Shown: positions 1 to 9,268 of the stretch, piece by piece | Layout: each line of letters opens with the position of its first letter | How positions within the stretch are numbered: position 1 is the stretch's first letter | DNA from: an uncultured Pedobacter sp. | GTDB lineage: Bacteria > Bacteroidota > Bacteroidia > Sphingobacteriales > Sphingobacteriaceae | Reading direction: 5' to 3' | DNA: 17,586 nucleotides | NCBI RefSeq assembly: GCF_946479715.1 | Contig: NZ_CAMLHF010000110.1 | Coordinates: 1 to 17,586 of the forward strand | The notes under the pieces: model-generated | What the model was told of the DNA's origin: nothing | The model's database searches: none | The model's input: only the letters and a program-made list of their open reading frames with translations | Translations under genes and position numbers: made by a program

Positions 1-1506
1 CTAACTAGTGGTTCCTGCAAAAAATTCATCACAGAGGACCCGCAAACTGCCTTAACAGAAGAAGAGGTTTTTAAAAGTCTGGATAATATAGAGCCATTGG
101 TTTTAGGCCTATATACCAGCTGGCGTAATACTAAAAAAGACAGGGGTGGTTTTATCTTTACTATGGGAACGGATGAAGCACAACAGGGTGCATATCAGGT
201 TCGGACAGACGATCGTCAGGCAGGTATCGACAGGTATAATGGCTTCCTTAGTGCCAGCAACACAGCGCTTGCAGAGCAATGGAATAGCAGATGGCCAGTT
301 ATATCGGCAGCTGCGAAAGTGGTATACGCTTTGGGTTTGAATGCTGAGGAGTCTGAACGTAAGAACATTATCCTTGGTGAGGCCAGTTTCATCAGAGCTG
401 CGCTTACATTTGAAATGACTCAATATTGGGGAGAAATTCCTATTATCGACCAAGCCAAATTCAAGGAGTATGGTACCAAACGCCAACCTTTAAATATGGT
501 TTACAGCTTCATTATTACAGATCTGGAGAATGCGGTTAAGTATTTACCTGTAAGTCAAACTGACAAAAGAAGAGCAACTAAGGGCGCTGCCCAGGCTTTG
601 CTTGGAAAAGTATACCTCTATGCACCAGAAGCGTCTGGTGCCAAAGATTATGCAAAAGCCAGAGATATGTTTAAACAGGTAGTAGAAAACGGCGGCTACA
701 GTCTTGTACCTAAATATGCAGATCTATGGGACCCAACGAAACAAAATACAACTGAATCTATTTACGAATTTAAGTTTAACAATGTTTATCCAGACAATAA
801 CCAAACACAGTGGCAAATGGGATCGCGCTCATTAGCTGAAGTTGACCAGTATTGCTATTTTGGAGGTTATGATTTAATGGTACCTACTAAGTACTGTTAT
901 CAGAATACATCAGATGGTGGTGTGTGGGAAGATGGGGATGTTAGAAAGGGCGAAAGTATTCGTTATGATTTTACCTACAAAGGTAAGGTTCCAACGTTAA
1001 ACCCTGCGTTTGGTGGCGACGAACTTGATCCTCACGTTAAGAAATTCGAAGATCCTAGAACCGAAGGCAAGCTTAGCTTCTGGTTATCAGGAAAGAACAT
1101 CTTTTACCTTCGTTATGCAGACATTCTGTTGTGCTATGCAGAAACATTAAATGAAACGGGCGCCACCTCACAAGCGGTAGATCTAATTAACAGCACCATT
1201 AGAACAAGGGCATGGAATGGTAATTTACCGGCAGATAAAAGATGGAATGCCGGAATGTCTCAACAAGACTTCAGAACTAATATCATGGACGAGAGAATGC
1301 GTGAGCTATGTTTTGAAGGATGGAGAAGGATGGACCTGATTAGAACAGGTAAACTGGTTGAACTTGCAAAACAAAGAAATAAATGGACCAAAGAGTCAGG
1401 AAGCATTCAGGAATATCATAATCGCTATCCAATTCCATTGCAGGAAATAAAACAGAATGACGACATAGCTGAATCAGACCAAAACCCTGGCTACTCAAAC
1501 AATTAG
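1..1506 (+). CDS. SusD/RagB-family glycan-binding lipoprotein, 5'-truncated
   Basis: Outer-membrane, surface-exposed lipoprotein that pairs with a SusC-type TonB-dependent transporter and captures oligosaccharides. The reading frame is open to the left edge, so the true start lies outside. The first visible residues are LTSGSC followed by KKFITEDP, which is a lipobox with the lipidated Cys at codon 16-18 and the charged stretch usual in SusD proteins, so probably only about 15-20 residues of signal peptide are missing. A TTG at 97 would cut off the lipobox and is not a credible start. Family hallmarks are the helical TPR-like part (GAAQALLGKVYLYAP, then YAKARDMFKQVV), the NIFYLRYADILLCYAETLNE segment and the C-terminal RMRELCFEGWRRMDLIRTGKL. 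The galM gene starts 5 bases after the stop. SusD is normally encoded directly after susC, which should lie just upstream. The ligand is inferred from the neighbouring genes to be an alpha-galactoside. Confidence 0.95.
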   Translation, partial: LTSGSCKKFITEDPQTALTEEEVFKSLDNIEPLVLGLYTSWRNTKKDRGGFIFTMGTDEAQQGAYQVRTDDRQAGIDRYNGFLSASNTALAEQWNSRWPVISAAAKVVYALGLNAEESERKNIILGEASFIRAALTFEMTQYWGEIPIIDQAKFKEYGTKRQPLNMVYSFIITDLENAVKYLPVSQTDKRRATKGAAQALLGKVYLYAPEASGAKDYAKARDMFKQVVENGGYSLVPKYADLWDPTKQNTTESIYEFKFNNVYPDNNQTQWQMGSRSLAEVDQYCYFGGYDLMVPTKYCYQNTSDGGVWEDGDVRKGESIRYDFTYKGKVPTLNPAFGGDELDPHVKKFEDPRTEGKLSFWLSGKNIFYLRYADILLCYAETLNETGATSQAVDLINSTIRTRAWNGNLPADKRWNAGMSQQDFRTNIMDERMRELCFEGWRRMDLIRTGKLVELAKQRNKWTKESGSIQEYHNRYPIPLQEIKQNDDIAESDQNPGYSNN

Positions 1507-1511
1507 GGATA

Positions 1512-2495
1512 ATGAGCAGCAGCATATCACGGAAATCCTGGGGCAACTATAAAAACAAAGACATCTATCTCTTTAGAATAGAGAATGAGACCGGTGCCTT
1601 TGTAGAACTAACAAACTATGGTGCTACAGTTGTCTCAATTGTAGTACCAGATAGAAATAATAGGTTAGGGAATGTTATTCTTGGATTTCCGGAGCTGCAG
1701 GGTTATCTGGACGACACTTGTTATCTAGGTTCAACTGTAGGTCGATTTGCAAACAGAATTTCAAAAGCAAGCTTTAATCTGGATGGCATCGACTATCATC
1801 TTGAGGCAAATGATAACGGCAATTCAAATCACAGTGCATCAGCAGGATTCAATAGTAAAGTATTTGATTATATTATAGATGATGACCTATTAATATTCAG
1901 AATATTAAGTGAGGATGGAGAAGGAGGGTATCCAGGAAATCTTACGTTGGAAGTCTGTTATCAGTGGACTCCACACAATTCACTTTTAATTACTTATACC
2001 GCGGTGACTAATAAGAAAACAGTGGTCAATATTACGAATCACTGTTACTTTAATTTATCCACTGGTGACCGAAGTAATTCTCTCAAGCACCGGCTTACAA
2101 TCAATGCGGAAAGTGTGGTAGAAGCTGGAACAGATCATATTCCTACAGGCAGAATCTTAAGAACAAGAACAACTCAAATAAACAATCTAAAAGAGATAAA
2201 TACTTGTTACGTATTAAATGACCAAAACGTAGCGGCTACACTGACTGATCCCGATTCCGGACGCAAATTAGAAATAGCTACCAGTTACCCAGGATTGATG
2301 CTTTATACTGGCGACTACCTGGAAAGCCAGCACGTTGGACACTCAGGGAAACCATATAAACCGCTGGATGGTCTCTGTTTAGAATGTCAATATTATCCCG
2401 ACAGCCCAAATCACTCAAACTTTCCTTCAACAATACTCGAGCCTGATCATTTGTATCAGGAAAGTATCACCTATAAATTCAGTATCGAAACTTAG
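1512..2495 (+). CDS. galM: Aldose 1-epimerase (galactose mutarotase)
   Basis: Interconverts alpha and beta anomers of galactose or other aldoses, supplying the alpha anomer to galactokinase. It has 327 residues, slightly short for the family, and no signal peptide, so it is probably cytoplasmic. Visible family motifs are NYGATVVSIVVPDR near the N terminus, GRFANRIS, TNHCYFNLS with the expected catalytic acid His177, GTDHIPTG, and LECQYYPDSPN with the expected catalytic base Glu291. The second sugar-binding His107 is present, but its surroundings read NHSASAGF where most GalM proteins have LHGGxxGF, so specificity may differ from the standard enzyme. The gene sits 5 bases after susD and 6 bases before the GH97 gene, which indicates one transcript and probable translational coupling. 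The ATG at 1512 is the only start that fits. Confidence 0.93.
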   Translation: MSSSISRKSWGNYKNKDIYLFRIENETGAFVELTNYGATVVSIVVPDRNNRLGNVILGFPELQGYLDDTCYLGSTVGRFANRISKASFNLDGIDYHLEANDNGNSNHSASAGFNSKVFDYIIDDDLLIFRILSEDGEGGYPGNLTLEVCYQWTPHNSLLITYTAVTNKKTVVNITNHCYFNLSTGDRSNSLKHRLTINAESVVEAGTDHIPTGRILRTRTTQINNLKEINTCYVLNDQNVAATLTDPDSGRKLEIATSYPGLMLYTGDYLESQHVGHSGKPYKPLDGLCLECQYYPDSPNHSNFPSTILEPDHLYQESITYKFSIET

Positions 2496-2501
2496 CCACA
2501 T

Positions 2502-4448
2502 ATGAAACCAAATCCAGTTCTGGCAATCTTCCTCTTCATTTTTTGCCTATCAGCAGAACTCATTGCCAAAGATAAAACCTACCAGTTAAGCGCTCCCAAT
2601 AATACACTTAAGGTAAAAGTAAACATCGGTGATAGCATCACTTATTCCGTATCTTTTAAAAACAAAATAGTTATTCTTCCTTCAGCCATAGCGATGACGC
2701 TTCAAAACAAAGTATTGGGTAAAGCTGCACAAGTGAAAAAGACAAGAACTTTAAGAGGCAAAGATTTTAATGAGTTATCTATTGAAATGTCTGATCAGCG
2801 ATACTCTTTAATTTTTAGGGCCTATAACGAAGGTATTGCTTATCGTTTTGTGACCAACTTTAAGGATTCGATACAAGTAGTTGCAGAAAAGGCCACATTT
2901 AACCTCAACGGAAAACCAGCGGCAATACTTCAGGAAACAGACAATTATACCAGCTGGGAAGGATCATATGTTAGATACGCATCGATTGCAGAAATATCAA
3001 GTGGCAAACGCGCTACAACTCCTGCACTTTTTGATGATAAAAGCACTGGAATAAAAGTAGTTATTGCAGAGTCTGATTTATTTGGTTATCCGGGCATGTA
3101 TATTCAGAAACAAAGTGCTCAGTATATTGGTGATTGGGCAAAATACCCAACCAAGGTCGTAATGGGCAGTTGGGGCGATTTTGTTTCTGTAGTAAAAGAA
3201 AGGGGCGATTATTTAGCTAAAACTGATGGAAATAGGGCCTTTCCATGGAGGGTGATTATCGCAACGGATAACGATAAAGACTTGCTGAATAATCATTTGG
3301 TAACCCAGCTTGCGCGGCCATCAGAGATTAAAGACACCAACTGGATTAAACCAGGAAAAGCTGCATGGGAATGGTGGCACGATGCCATGCTGCCTGGGGC
3401 AAGCATTCCATCGGGAATGGTAAACAGGAATACGGACTTATACAACTATTACGTTGACTTTGCTGCTGCAAATAAGCTTGAATACATGATGATAGATGCT
3501 GGTTGGTCTAATAACTATGACCTTACAAAGGTTAACCCTAAATTAGATGTTCAAGGCGTAATAAAAAGAGCCAGGGAAAAAAAAGTCGGCATATTTTTAT
3601 GGTGTGTTGCTTCAACATTATTAAAAGATCTCAATAAAAATCTGGATTTCCTGAGTTCTATAGGCGCTGCGGGAATCAAAGTCGATTTCTTTGATCGCGA
3701 TGATCAGGAGGCTATTCAATGGCTGGAACTCATTGCTAAAGAGGCAGCAAAACGAAAGCTTATGATAGATTTTCATGGCTGTAGCAAGCCAACAGGTTTA
3801 GAGAAGACTTATCCGAATATTGTAAATTATGAAGCCGTAAGAGGAGCTGAGTCTGATAAGTGGGACTACACCATCAATCCTGATCATCATTTGATCATTC
3901 CTTTTGTAAGGATGCTTGCCGGTCCATTTGATTATACTCCAGGTGCAATGCGTAACAAAACTAAGGCAGCATTTAAGCCCATTGACCCAGGACTGCCATC
4001 AGGGCAGGGAACACGCTGCCATGAACTTGCCATGTATGTGATCTATGATCAGCCGTTAGGTATGCTCGCCGATTCCCCAACTGAATATGAAAAAGCTCCT
4101 GACATTATGAAATATCTTTCGGCTGTACCAACTGTAGCAGATGAAACCAAAGTAATAGATGCTAAACTAGCTGAATATGCAGTGATGGCTAAAAGAAAAG
4201 GAGACAATTGGTATGTAGGTGCAATGACCAACTGGACCGCAAGGAATCTTAAATTAGACTTCAGTTTTTTAAAGCCCGGAGTAAATTATACCGCCCAAAT
4301 TTATACTGATGCTGAGGATGCAGATGTGAATGCAACCCACTATGATCTTAAAACAATTAGTGTAAACAGCAACACTAAGATAGACCTTAAACTTTCTTCG
4401 GGGGGAGGTGCTGCAATAATGATAGAAAAGTCCATCTTTAAGAAATAA
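2502..4448 (+). CDS. GH97 glycoside hydrolase, retaining type, probable alpha-galactosidase
   Basis: Exported enzyme that cleaves terminal alpha-linked sugars, probably in the periplasm. The 648 residues start with a signal peptide (residues 1 to about 22, hydrophobic core LAIFLFIFCLSA). An N-terminal beta-sandwich follows to about residue 270, then a (beta/alpha)8 catalytic domain from KPGKAAWEWWHDAM (about 285) to about 540, and a C-terminal beta domain. GH97 contains inverting alpha-glucosidases that use Glu bases (SusB) and retaining enzymes with an Asp nucleophile (BT1871-type alpha-galactosidase). This protein has GIKVDFFDRDDQ with Asp395 where the retaining nucleophile is expected, and YEAVRGAES with Glu450, 55 residues later. 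From memory, the BT1871 pair has the same spacing, which supports alpha-galactosidase activity. A GH36 gene and galT in the same run agree. Activity on other alpha-glycosides cannot be excluded. Confidence 0.93.
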   Translation: MKPNPVLAIFLFIFCLSAELIAKDKTYQLSAPNNTLKVKVNIGDSITYSVSFKNKIVILPSAIAMTLQNKVLGKAAQVKKTRTLRGKDFNELSIEMSDQRYSLIFRAYNEGIAYRFVTNFKDSIQVVAEKATFNLNGKPAAILQETDNYTSWEGSYVRYASIAEISSGKRATTPALFDDKSTGIKVVIAESDLFGYPGMYIQKQSAQYIGDWAKYPTKVVMGSWGDFVSVVKERGDYLAKTDGNRAFPWRVIIATDNDKDLLNNHLVTQLARPSEIKDTNWIKPGKAAWEWWHDAMLPGASIPSGMVNRNTDLYNYYVDFAAANKLEYMMIDAGWSNNYDLTKVNPKLDVQGVIKRAREKKVGIFLWCVASTLLKDLNKNLDFLSSIGAAGIKVDFFDRDDQEAIQWLELIAKEAAKRKLMIDFHGCSKPTGLEKTYPNIVNYEAVRGAESDKWDYTINPDHHLIIPFVRMLAGPFDYTPGAMRNKTKAAFKPIDPGLPSGQGTRCHELAMYVIYDQPLGMLADSPTEYEKAPDIMKYLSAVPTVADETKVIDAKLAEYAVMAKRKGDNWYVGAMTNWTARNLKLDFSFLKPGVNYTAQIYTDAEDADVNATHYDLKTISVNSNTKIDLKLSSGGGAAIMIEKSIFKK

Positions 4449-4508
4449 TAATCTATTTGACCACGAGAATAAAACCAGCAATTTTAACCTACCAAATAAT
4501 TAACCTAA

Positions 4509-5855
4509 ATGAGCATAGAGAAAATAAGTTTTAATCATAAGTACATCATCGGTATATCCTTCATTTCGGCCTTAGGCGGTTATCTGTTTGGTTTCGACTT
4601 TGCTGTAATATCAGGTGCATTACCTTTTTTAAGAACTCAATTTATGCTGGACGCATGGTGGGAAGGCTTTTTAACCGGATCGCTGGCATTAGGATGTATT
4701 GCCGGATGCCTGGTTGCAGGAAACATTGCCGATCGTTATGGCCGCAAGCCGGGACTCATGATAGCCGCACTTATTTTTGCGCTCTCATCAATCGGTATTG
4801 CCTTTTCATCGACCTTAACATTGTTTGTCGTGATGCGTTTTATGGCCGGAATAGGAGTGGGTATGGCATCTATGTTATGCCCGATGTATATAGCAGAAAT
4901 TTCGCCAGCTAAGGTAAGGGGCCGAAATGTAGCTATTAATCAGTTAACGGTAGTAATAGGAATCCTGATCACTAATCTTGTAAATTATTTCCTGGCCGAT
5001 GCAGGACCTGATGCCTGGCGCTGGATGTTTGGTTTAGGAGTAGTTCCTTCACTTATATTTTTAATAGGAGTCTTATGGCTGCCAGAAAGCCCAAGATGGC
5101 TTGTAAAAGCCGGTCAGCCGGCAAAAGCAAGAGAGGTTTTACTCAAACTTGGTTCCGAATCATTTGTAAATTCAACATTTGCCGATATAGAGAAATCACT
5201 TGTAGGGATTAAGAAACAATCTTACAAGGCAGTGTTTGAAAAGAGCGTACGCCCTGCAGTAATAGTTGGTATTATACTGGCTGTTTTTCAACAGCTATGC
5301 GGCATCAATGTAGTGTTCAATTATACCTCTACGATATTTGAATCTGTTGGTGCAAACCTGGACAGGCAGCTGTTCGAAACAGTAGCAATAGGAGCAGTAA
5401 ACCTAGTTTTTACGCTATTAGCCATGTGGCAGGTAGATAAGCTGGGCAGAAAACCACTTATGCTCATCGGCTCGCTGGGATTATCGATAGTGTACATTGT
5501 ACTGGCATTCCTGCTGCAGAACCAATTTCCTGCGGGTCTGGTCTCCATTTTTGTACTCCTTGCCATTAGCATGTACGCCATTTCGCTGGCCCCGGTTACA
5601 TGGGTGCTGATATCTGAGATTTTCCCCAATAAAATACGCGGAGCGGCATCATCTGTAGCCATTATATCTTTATGGGGTGCATACTTCATCCTCGTTTTCA
5701 CTTTTCCTATCCTTGCCAAAAAGCTAGGCACTTTTGGGCCATTTTATCTATACGCAGGCATCTGCTTTTTAGGATTCCTGTTTATTAAAAGCAGGGTTAA
5801 AGAAACAAAAGGACAAACACTGGAAGAGCTTGAAGATAATTTTGTAAGACACTAA
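4509..5855 (+). CDS. MFS sugar porter (sugar:H+ symporter)
   Basis: Inner-membrane transporter of the major facilitator superfamily, sugar porter family (XylE/GalP/GLUT type). It has 448 residues and about twelve hydrophobic segments. Diagnostic motifs are all present: GYLFGFDFAVISGALP in helix 1, DRYGRKPG at residue 75 between helices 2 and 3, PESPRWLV at 192 before the central loop, QQLCGINVVFNYTSTIF in helix 7, DKLGRKP at 310, and the C-terminal KETKGQTLEELE. The FDFAVISGAL segment includes the helix-1 Asp that couples proton movement in XylE-like symporters. The gene follows the GH97 gene after 60 bases and precedes the DUF5107-TPR gene by 51. The substrate is inferred to be galactose, released by the two exported alpha-galactosidase-type enzymes encoded on either side. 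Glucose or xylose transport is possible from the family alone. Confidence 0.93.
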   Translation: MSIEKISFNHKYIIGISFISALGGYLFGFDFAVISGALPFLRTQFMLDAWWEGFLTGSLALGCIAGCLVAGNIADRYGRKPGLMIAALIFALSSIGIAFSSTLTLFVVMRFMAGIGVGMASMLCPMYIAEISPAKVRGRNVAINQLTVVIGILITNLVNYFLADAGPDAWRWMFGLGVVPSLIFLIGVLWLPESPRWLVKAGQPAKAREVLLKLGSESFVNSTFADIEKSLVGIKKQSYKAVFEKSVRPAVIVGIILAVFQQLCGINVVFNYTSTIFESVGANLDRQLFETVAIGAVNLVFTLLAMWQVDKLGRKPLMLIGSLGLSIVYIVLAFLLQNQFPAGLVSIFVLLAISMYAISLAPVTWVLISEIFPNKIRGAASSVAIISLWGAYFILVFTFPILAKKLGTFGPFYLYAGICFLGFLFIKSRVKETKGQTLEELEDNFVRH

Positions 5856-5906
5856 CAAGCGCCTAAACAACCCAAGTAAAACTAAAGCATTTAAAATATT
5901 ATTATA

Positions 5907-8900
5907 ATGAAAAGCATGAGCGTAAACGTCTGGGAAGAGCAGGTTACCATATCCACCTATGGCATCGGTAAGCCCAATAAAAACCCTATGTTCTTTGAAA
6001 AGAGAATTTATCAGGGAAGCAGCGGCGTTGTTTATCCTAATCCTGTTGTAGAGAAGATACTTGACGAGAAGATCGACAAACAATATACAGGGCTATTTCT
6101 GGAAAATGACTACATCAAAATGATGATTCTGCCTGAATTGGGTGGACGCATTCAGATGGCATACGACAAAATAAAGGAAAGGCATTTTATTTACTATAAT
6201 CAGGTAATTAAACCTGCATTAGTGGGTTTAACAGGCCCCTGGATTTCAGGAGGTATAGAATTTAACTGGCCTCAGCATCACAGACCAACCACCTTTAATG
6301 CAATTGATTATAAGCTCGAAGAAAATAGTGATGGCAGTAAAACTGTTTGGGTTAATGAGGTTGAGCAGATGTTTCATACCAAGGGAATGGCTGGTTTTAC
6401 CCTTTATCCAGATAAAGCATATATTGAAATTAAAGCTAAGCTGTTAAACAGATCAGAACTGCCACAAACCTTTTTATGGTGGGCAAACCCGGCTGTAAAG
6501 GTAAATGATCATTACCAATCTGTTTTTCCACCTGATGTAAATGCCGTTTTTGATCATGGAAAACGAGATGTTTCTACCTTTCCAATTGCAACTGGCACCT
6601 ATTACAAAGTTGATTACTCACCAGGAACTGATATCTCAATGTATAAGAATATTCCAGTTCCAACCTCTTATATGGCCATCAATTCTGATTATGATTTTGT
6701 AGGAGGATATGAGCACGATACCGAAGCAGGTTTACTTCATGTTGCAAATCATCATGTTTCTCCTGGTAAAAAACAATGGACCTGGGGGCATAGTGACTTC
6801 GGTGTGGCCTGGGATAGAAACCTAACAGATGAAGATGGCCCTTATATTGAGTTAATGACAGGTATGTTTACTGATAATCAACCTGATTTTACGTGGCTGA
6901 TGCCAAATGAGGAAAAGTCTTTCACACAATATTTTATGCCTTACCGATCATTGGGCGTAGTTAAGAATGCAAGCAAAGATATTCTACTGGCTATTAACAA
7001 AATAGGTGAGAAAGTTGAACTTAAAATTTATGTAACATCTGTACAAAACAACTTGTCGATTAAGCTGATCAATGATAATAAAACTTATTTCGAAGAGCTA
7101 GCAAGTATTACACCTAAAGAGGTATATGTTAAAGAAATAGCGATTGGAGCTGATTTTAATGAAAATGAGTTATTGCTTGTTATTAATAATACTAATGGGC
7201 GCGAACTATTGCGATATGAGCCTTCAAAGAATAGAATTAATGACATCCCTGAACCAGCAAAACCTGCTTTATCTCCTGAAGAGATTAAAAGCAATGAACA
7301 ATTATTTTTAACAGGACAACATCTGGAACAGTATAGGCACGCCACTTATAGTCCGGTGCCATATTATGAAAAGGCCCTGGAAAGAGAACCCGGAGATGCA
7401 AGAAATAACAATGCATTAGGCCTTTGGTATTTAAGAAGAGGGCAATTTGAAAAAAGTGAACCTTATTTCCGTAAATCCATAGAAACCAGTATCCAAAGAA
7501 ATCCCAATCCTTATGATTGTGAGGCGTATTATAATCTGGGCTTATCTCTTAAATTCCAGGACAGACAGGAAGAAGCATATAAAATGTTCTACAAATCTAC
7601 CTGGAATAAAGCTTACAAAGATAGTGGCTATTTATCAGTAGCACAGATTGATATGAGTAATGGAGATTACGAACTTTCTTTAGACCACGTTAACCACTCG
7701 ATAGATAACAACGCCAATAATAGTAAAGCTTATGTTGTAAAATCTGCGGCTTACAGAATGCTGCGTCAGGCAGATCATTCAATTCGCACCACTGATCTGG
7801 CTCTGGAAAAAGACGCATTTAATTTAGGTGCATTGTTTGAAAAAGTATGTGTTTACAGATCATTAAACGATGCGTTAAATGAAGAAAAATATTTGAAAGA
7901 GCTACTTGCACTAGCCAGAGGATATGAACAGAACTTTATTGAATATGCGATAGATTATGCAGAATCTGGTCTATTCTCCGAAGCAATTGATTTACTTACA
8001 TATGCCATCAAAGGAAAAGAGACAAACCCATTAGTTTATTATTACCTTGGGTATTTCCATCATAAGTTGGCTCAAACTGAGCTTGCAATTGATTATTTCC
8101 AAACAGCCGCTGAAGCAGATTCTTACTTATGTTTTCCTAACAGGCTACAGGAAATAAAAGTTTTAAGAGCTGCCATGCAGTTAAATCCTAATGACTCAAA
8201 GGCACCATACTATCTGGGAAATTTATTTTACGACAAGCGCCAATATGCTGAAGCAATTGCTTATTGGGAGGCTTCTGCGCAATTAAATGGAGATTTTCCA
8301 ACTGTATTAAGAAATCTGGGCATTGCCTATTTTAACAAACAGAATGATCAGGATAAAGCCTTAGATTATTTTGAAAAAGCTTTTAAATTAGACCCTCAGG
8401 ATGATCGTTTATGTATGGAGTTACATCAACTTTATAAAAGATTAAACAGAAGCCCCAATGAGCGTTTAAGCTTTCTGGAAAGGAACTTGGATACGGCGTT
8501 ACAAAGAGATGATGTATACCTGGATTTGATATCAATTTATAATTTCCTTGGCGAGAACAAGAAAGCACTTCAATTGCTGATGCAACGTAAATTCCACCCT
8601 TGGGAAGGTGGAGAAGGTAAGGCTTCAGGCCAATATGTATGTAGTCTTATTGAGCTTGCCAAAGAAAAAATACAGAACGAATCCTATCAAGAGGCCATCT
8701 CATTGCTTAATGATGCACAAACTTATCCGCATAATCTGGGTGAAGGAAAGTTATATGGAGCACAGGAGAATGATATATTCTACTGGATGGGTTGTGCGTA
8801 TGAAGGATTAAATGACGAAGAGAACTCAAGGAAGTATTTTAACATCGCAACAAAGGGACTTGACGAACCATCGGCAGCTATGTTTTACAACGATCAGCAA

Positions 8901-9248
8901 CCTGACAAAATATTTTATCAAGGACTGGCCTGGAAGAAACTTGGAAGTACAGAAAAGGCCGAACAGATATTTAATAAGCTAATCCACTATGGTAATCAGC
9001 ACATTAATGATCAGATTAAGATTGATTACTTCGCTGTATCACTACCAAACTTATTAATATTTGAAGATGACCTTGACATTAGAAATAAAGTTCATTGCTA
9101 TTTTCTCCAAGGTTTAGGTTATCTTGGCCTTGCAAAATTTGAAAATGCCACAAATGCACTATTAAAAGCCCTTGAATTTGATGCAGAACATCTAGGCGCA
9201 AGGCTTCATTTAGACATGGTTAAACAAAATTTTAATTATACAACGTAA
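5907..9248 (+). CDS. DUF5107-like domain plus TPR-repeat protein, cytosolic, function unknown
   Basis: A large protein of 1113 residues with no signal peptide or membrane segment, so probably cytoplasmic. Residues 1 to about 350 resemble DUF5107-type domains, a beta-sandwich related to the galactose mutarotase superfamily. Conserved-looking stretches are MMILPELGGRIQMAYDK, GGIEFNWPQHHRPT (about 115), WWANPAVKV, HVANHHVSPGKKQWTWGH and WDRNLTDEDGPYIELMTG (about 300). A beta-rich part continues to about 450. From about 480 to the end are many TPR-like helical pairs, for example YYEKALEREPGDARNNNALG, AYYNLGLSLKFQDRQEEAY and APYYLGNLFYDKRQYAEAIAYWE. No biochemical role is known to me for this architecture. 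Lying between the sugar porter and the GH36 gene in a galactose operon, it may bind or process an imported sugar or glycoside, with the TPR part recruiting partners. ATG 5907 is taken as the start; an in-frame ATG at 5916 is an alternative. Confidence 0.88.
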   Translation: MKSMSVNVWEEQVTISTYGIGKPNKNPMFFEKRIYQGSSGVVYPNPVVEKILDEKIDKQYTGLFLENDYIKMMILPELGGRIQMAYDKIKERHFIYYNQVIKPALVGLTGPWISGGIEFNWPQHHRPTTFNAIDYKLEENSDGSKTVWVNEVEQMFHTKGMAGFTLYPDKAYIEIKAKLLNRSELPQTFLWWANPAVKVNDHYQSVFPPDVNAVFDHGKRDVSTFPIATGTYYKVDYSPGTDISMYKNIPVPTSYMAINSDYDFVGGYEHDTEAGLLHVANHHVSPGKKQWTWGHSDFGVAWDRNLTDEDGPYIELMTGMFTDNQPDFTWLMPNEEKSFTQYFMPYRSLGVVKNASKDILLAINKIGEKVELKIYVTSVQNNLSIKLINDNKTYFEELASITPKEVYVKEIAIGADFNENELLLVINNTNGRELLRYEPSKNRINDIPEPAKPALSPEEIKSNEQLFLTGQHLEQYRHATYSPVPYYEKALEREPGDARNNNALGLWYLRRGQFEKSEPYFRKSIETSIQRNPNPYDCEAYYNLGLSLKFQDRQEEAYKMFYKSTWNKAYKDSGYLSVAQIDMSNGDYELSLDHVNHSIDNNANNSKAYVVKSAAYRMLRQADHSIRTTDLALEKDAFNLGALFEKVCVYRSLNDALNEEKYLKELLALARGYEQNFIEYAIDYAESGLFSEAIDLLTYAIKGKETNPLVYYYLGYFHHKLAQTELAIDYFQTAAEADSYLCFPNRLQEIKVLRAAMQLNPNDSKAPYYLGNLFYDKRQYAEAIAYWEASAQLNGDFPTVLRNLGIAYFNKQNDQDKALDYFEKAFKLDPQDDRLCMELHQLYKRLNRSPNERLSFLERNLDTALQRDDVYLDLISIYNFLGENKKALQLLMQRKFHPWEGGEGKASGQYVCSLIELAKEKIQNESYQEAISLLNDAQTYPHNLGEGKLYGAQENDIFYWMGCAYEGLNDEENSRKYFNIATKGLDEPSAAMFYNDQQPDKIFYQGLAWKKLGSTEKAEQIFNKLIHYGNQHINDQIKIDYFAVSLPNLLIFEDDLDIRNKVHCYFLQGLGYLGLAKFENATNALLKALEFDAEHLGARLHLDMVKQNFNYTT

Positions 9249-9268
9249 TACCAAATATATTTTTTAAC

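Noticed and set aside
97..99. TTG as start codon of the SusD-like gene
   Set aside because: The frame is open upstream to base 1 and includes a lipobox Cys and typical SusD N-terminal residues, so the gene is cut by the window and this TTG is internal.
5321..5731. 136-codon minus-strand frame
   Set aside because: It lies wholly inside the sugar porter gene, opposite its motif-bearing helices, and its product resembles nothing; it is an antisense shadow.
5769..6083. 104-codon minus-strand frame spanning the porter/DUF5107 gap
   Set aside because: It overlaps both coding ends in antisense and has no recognisable domain or credible ribosome binding site; the gap is simply intra-operon.
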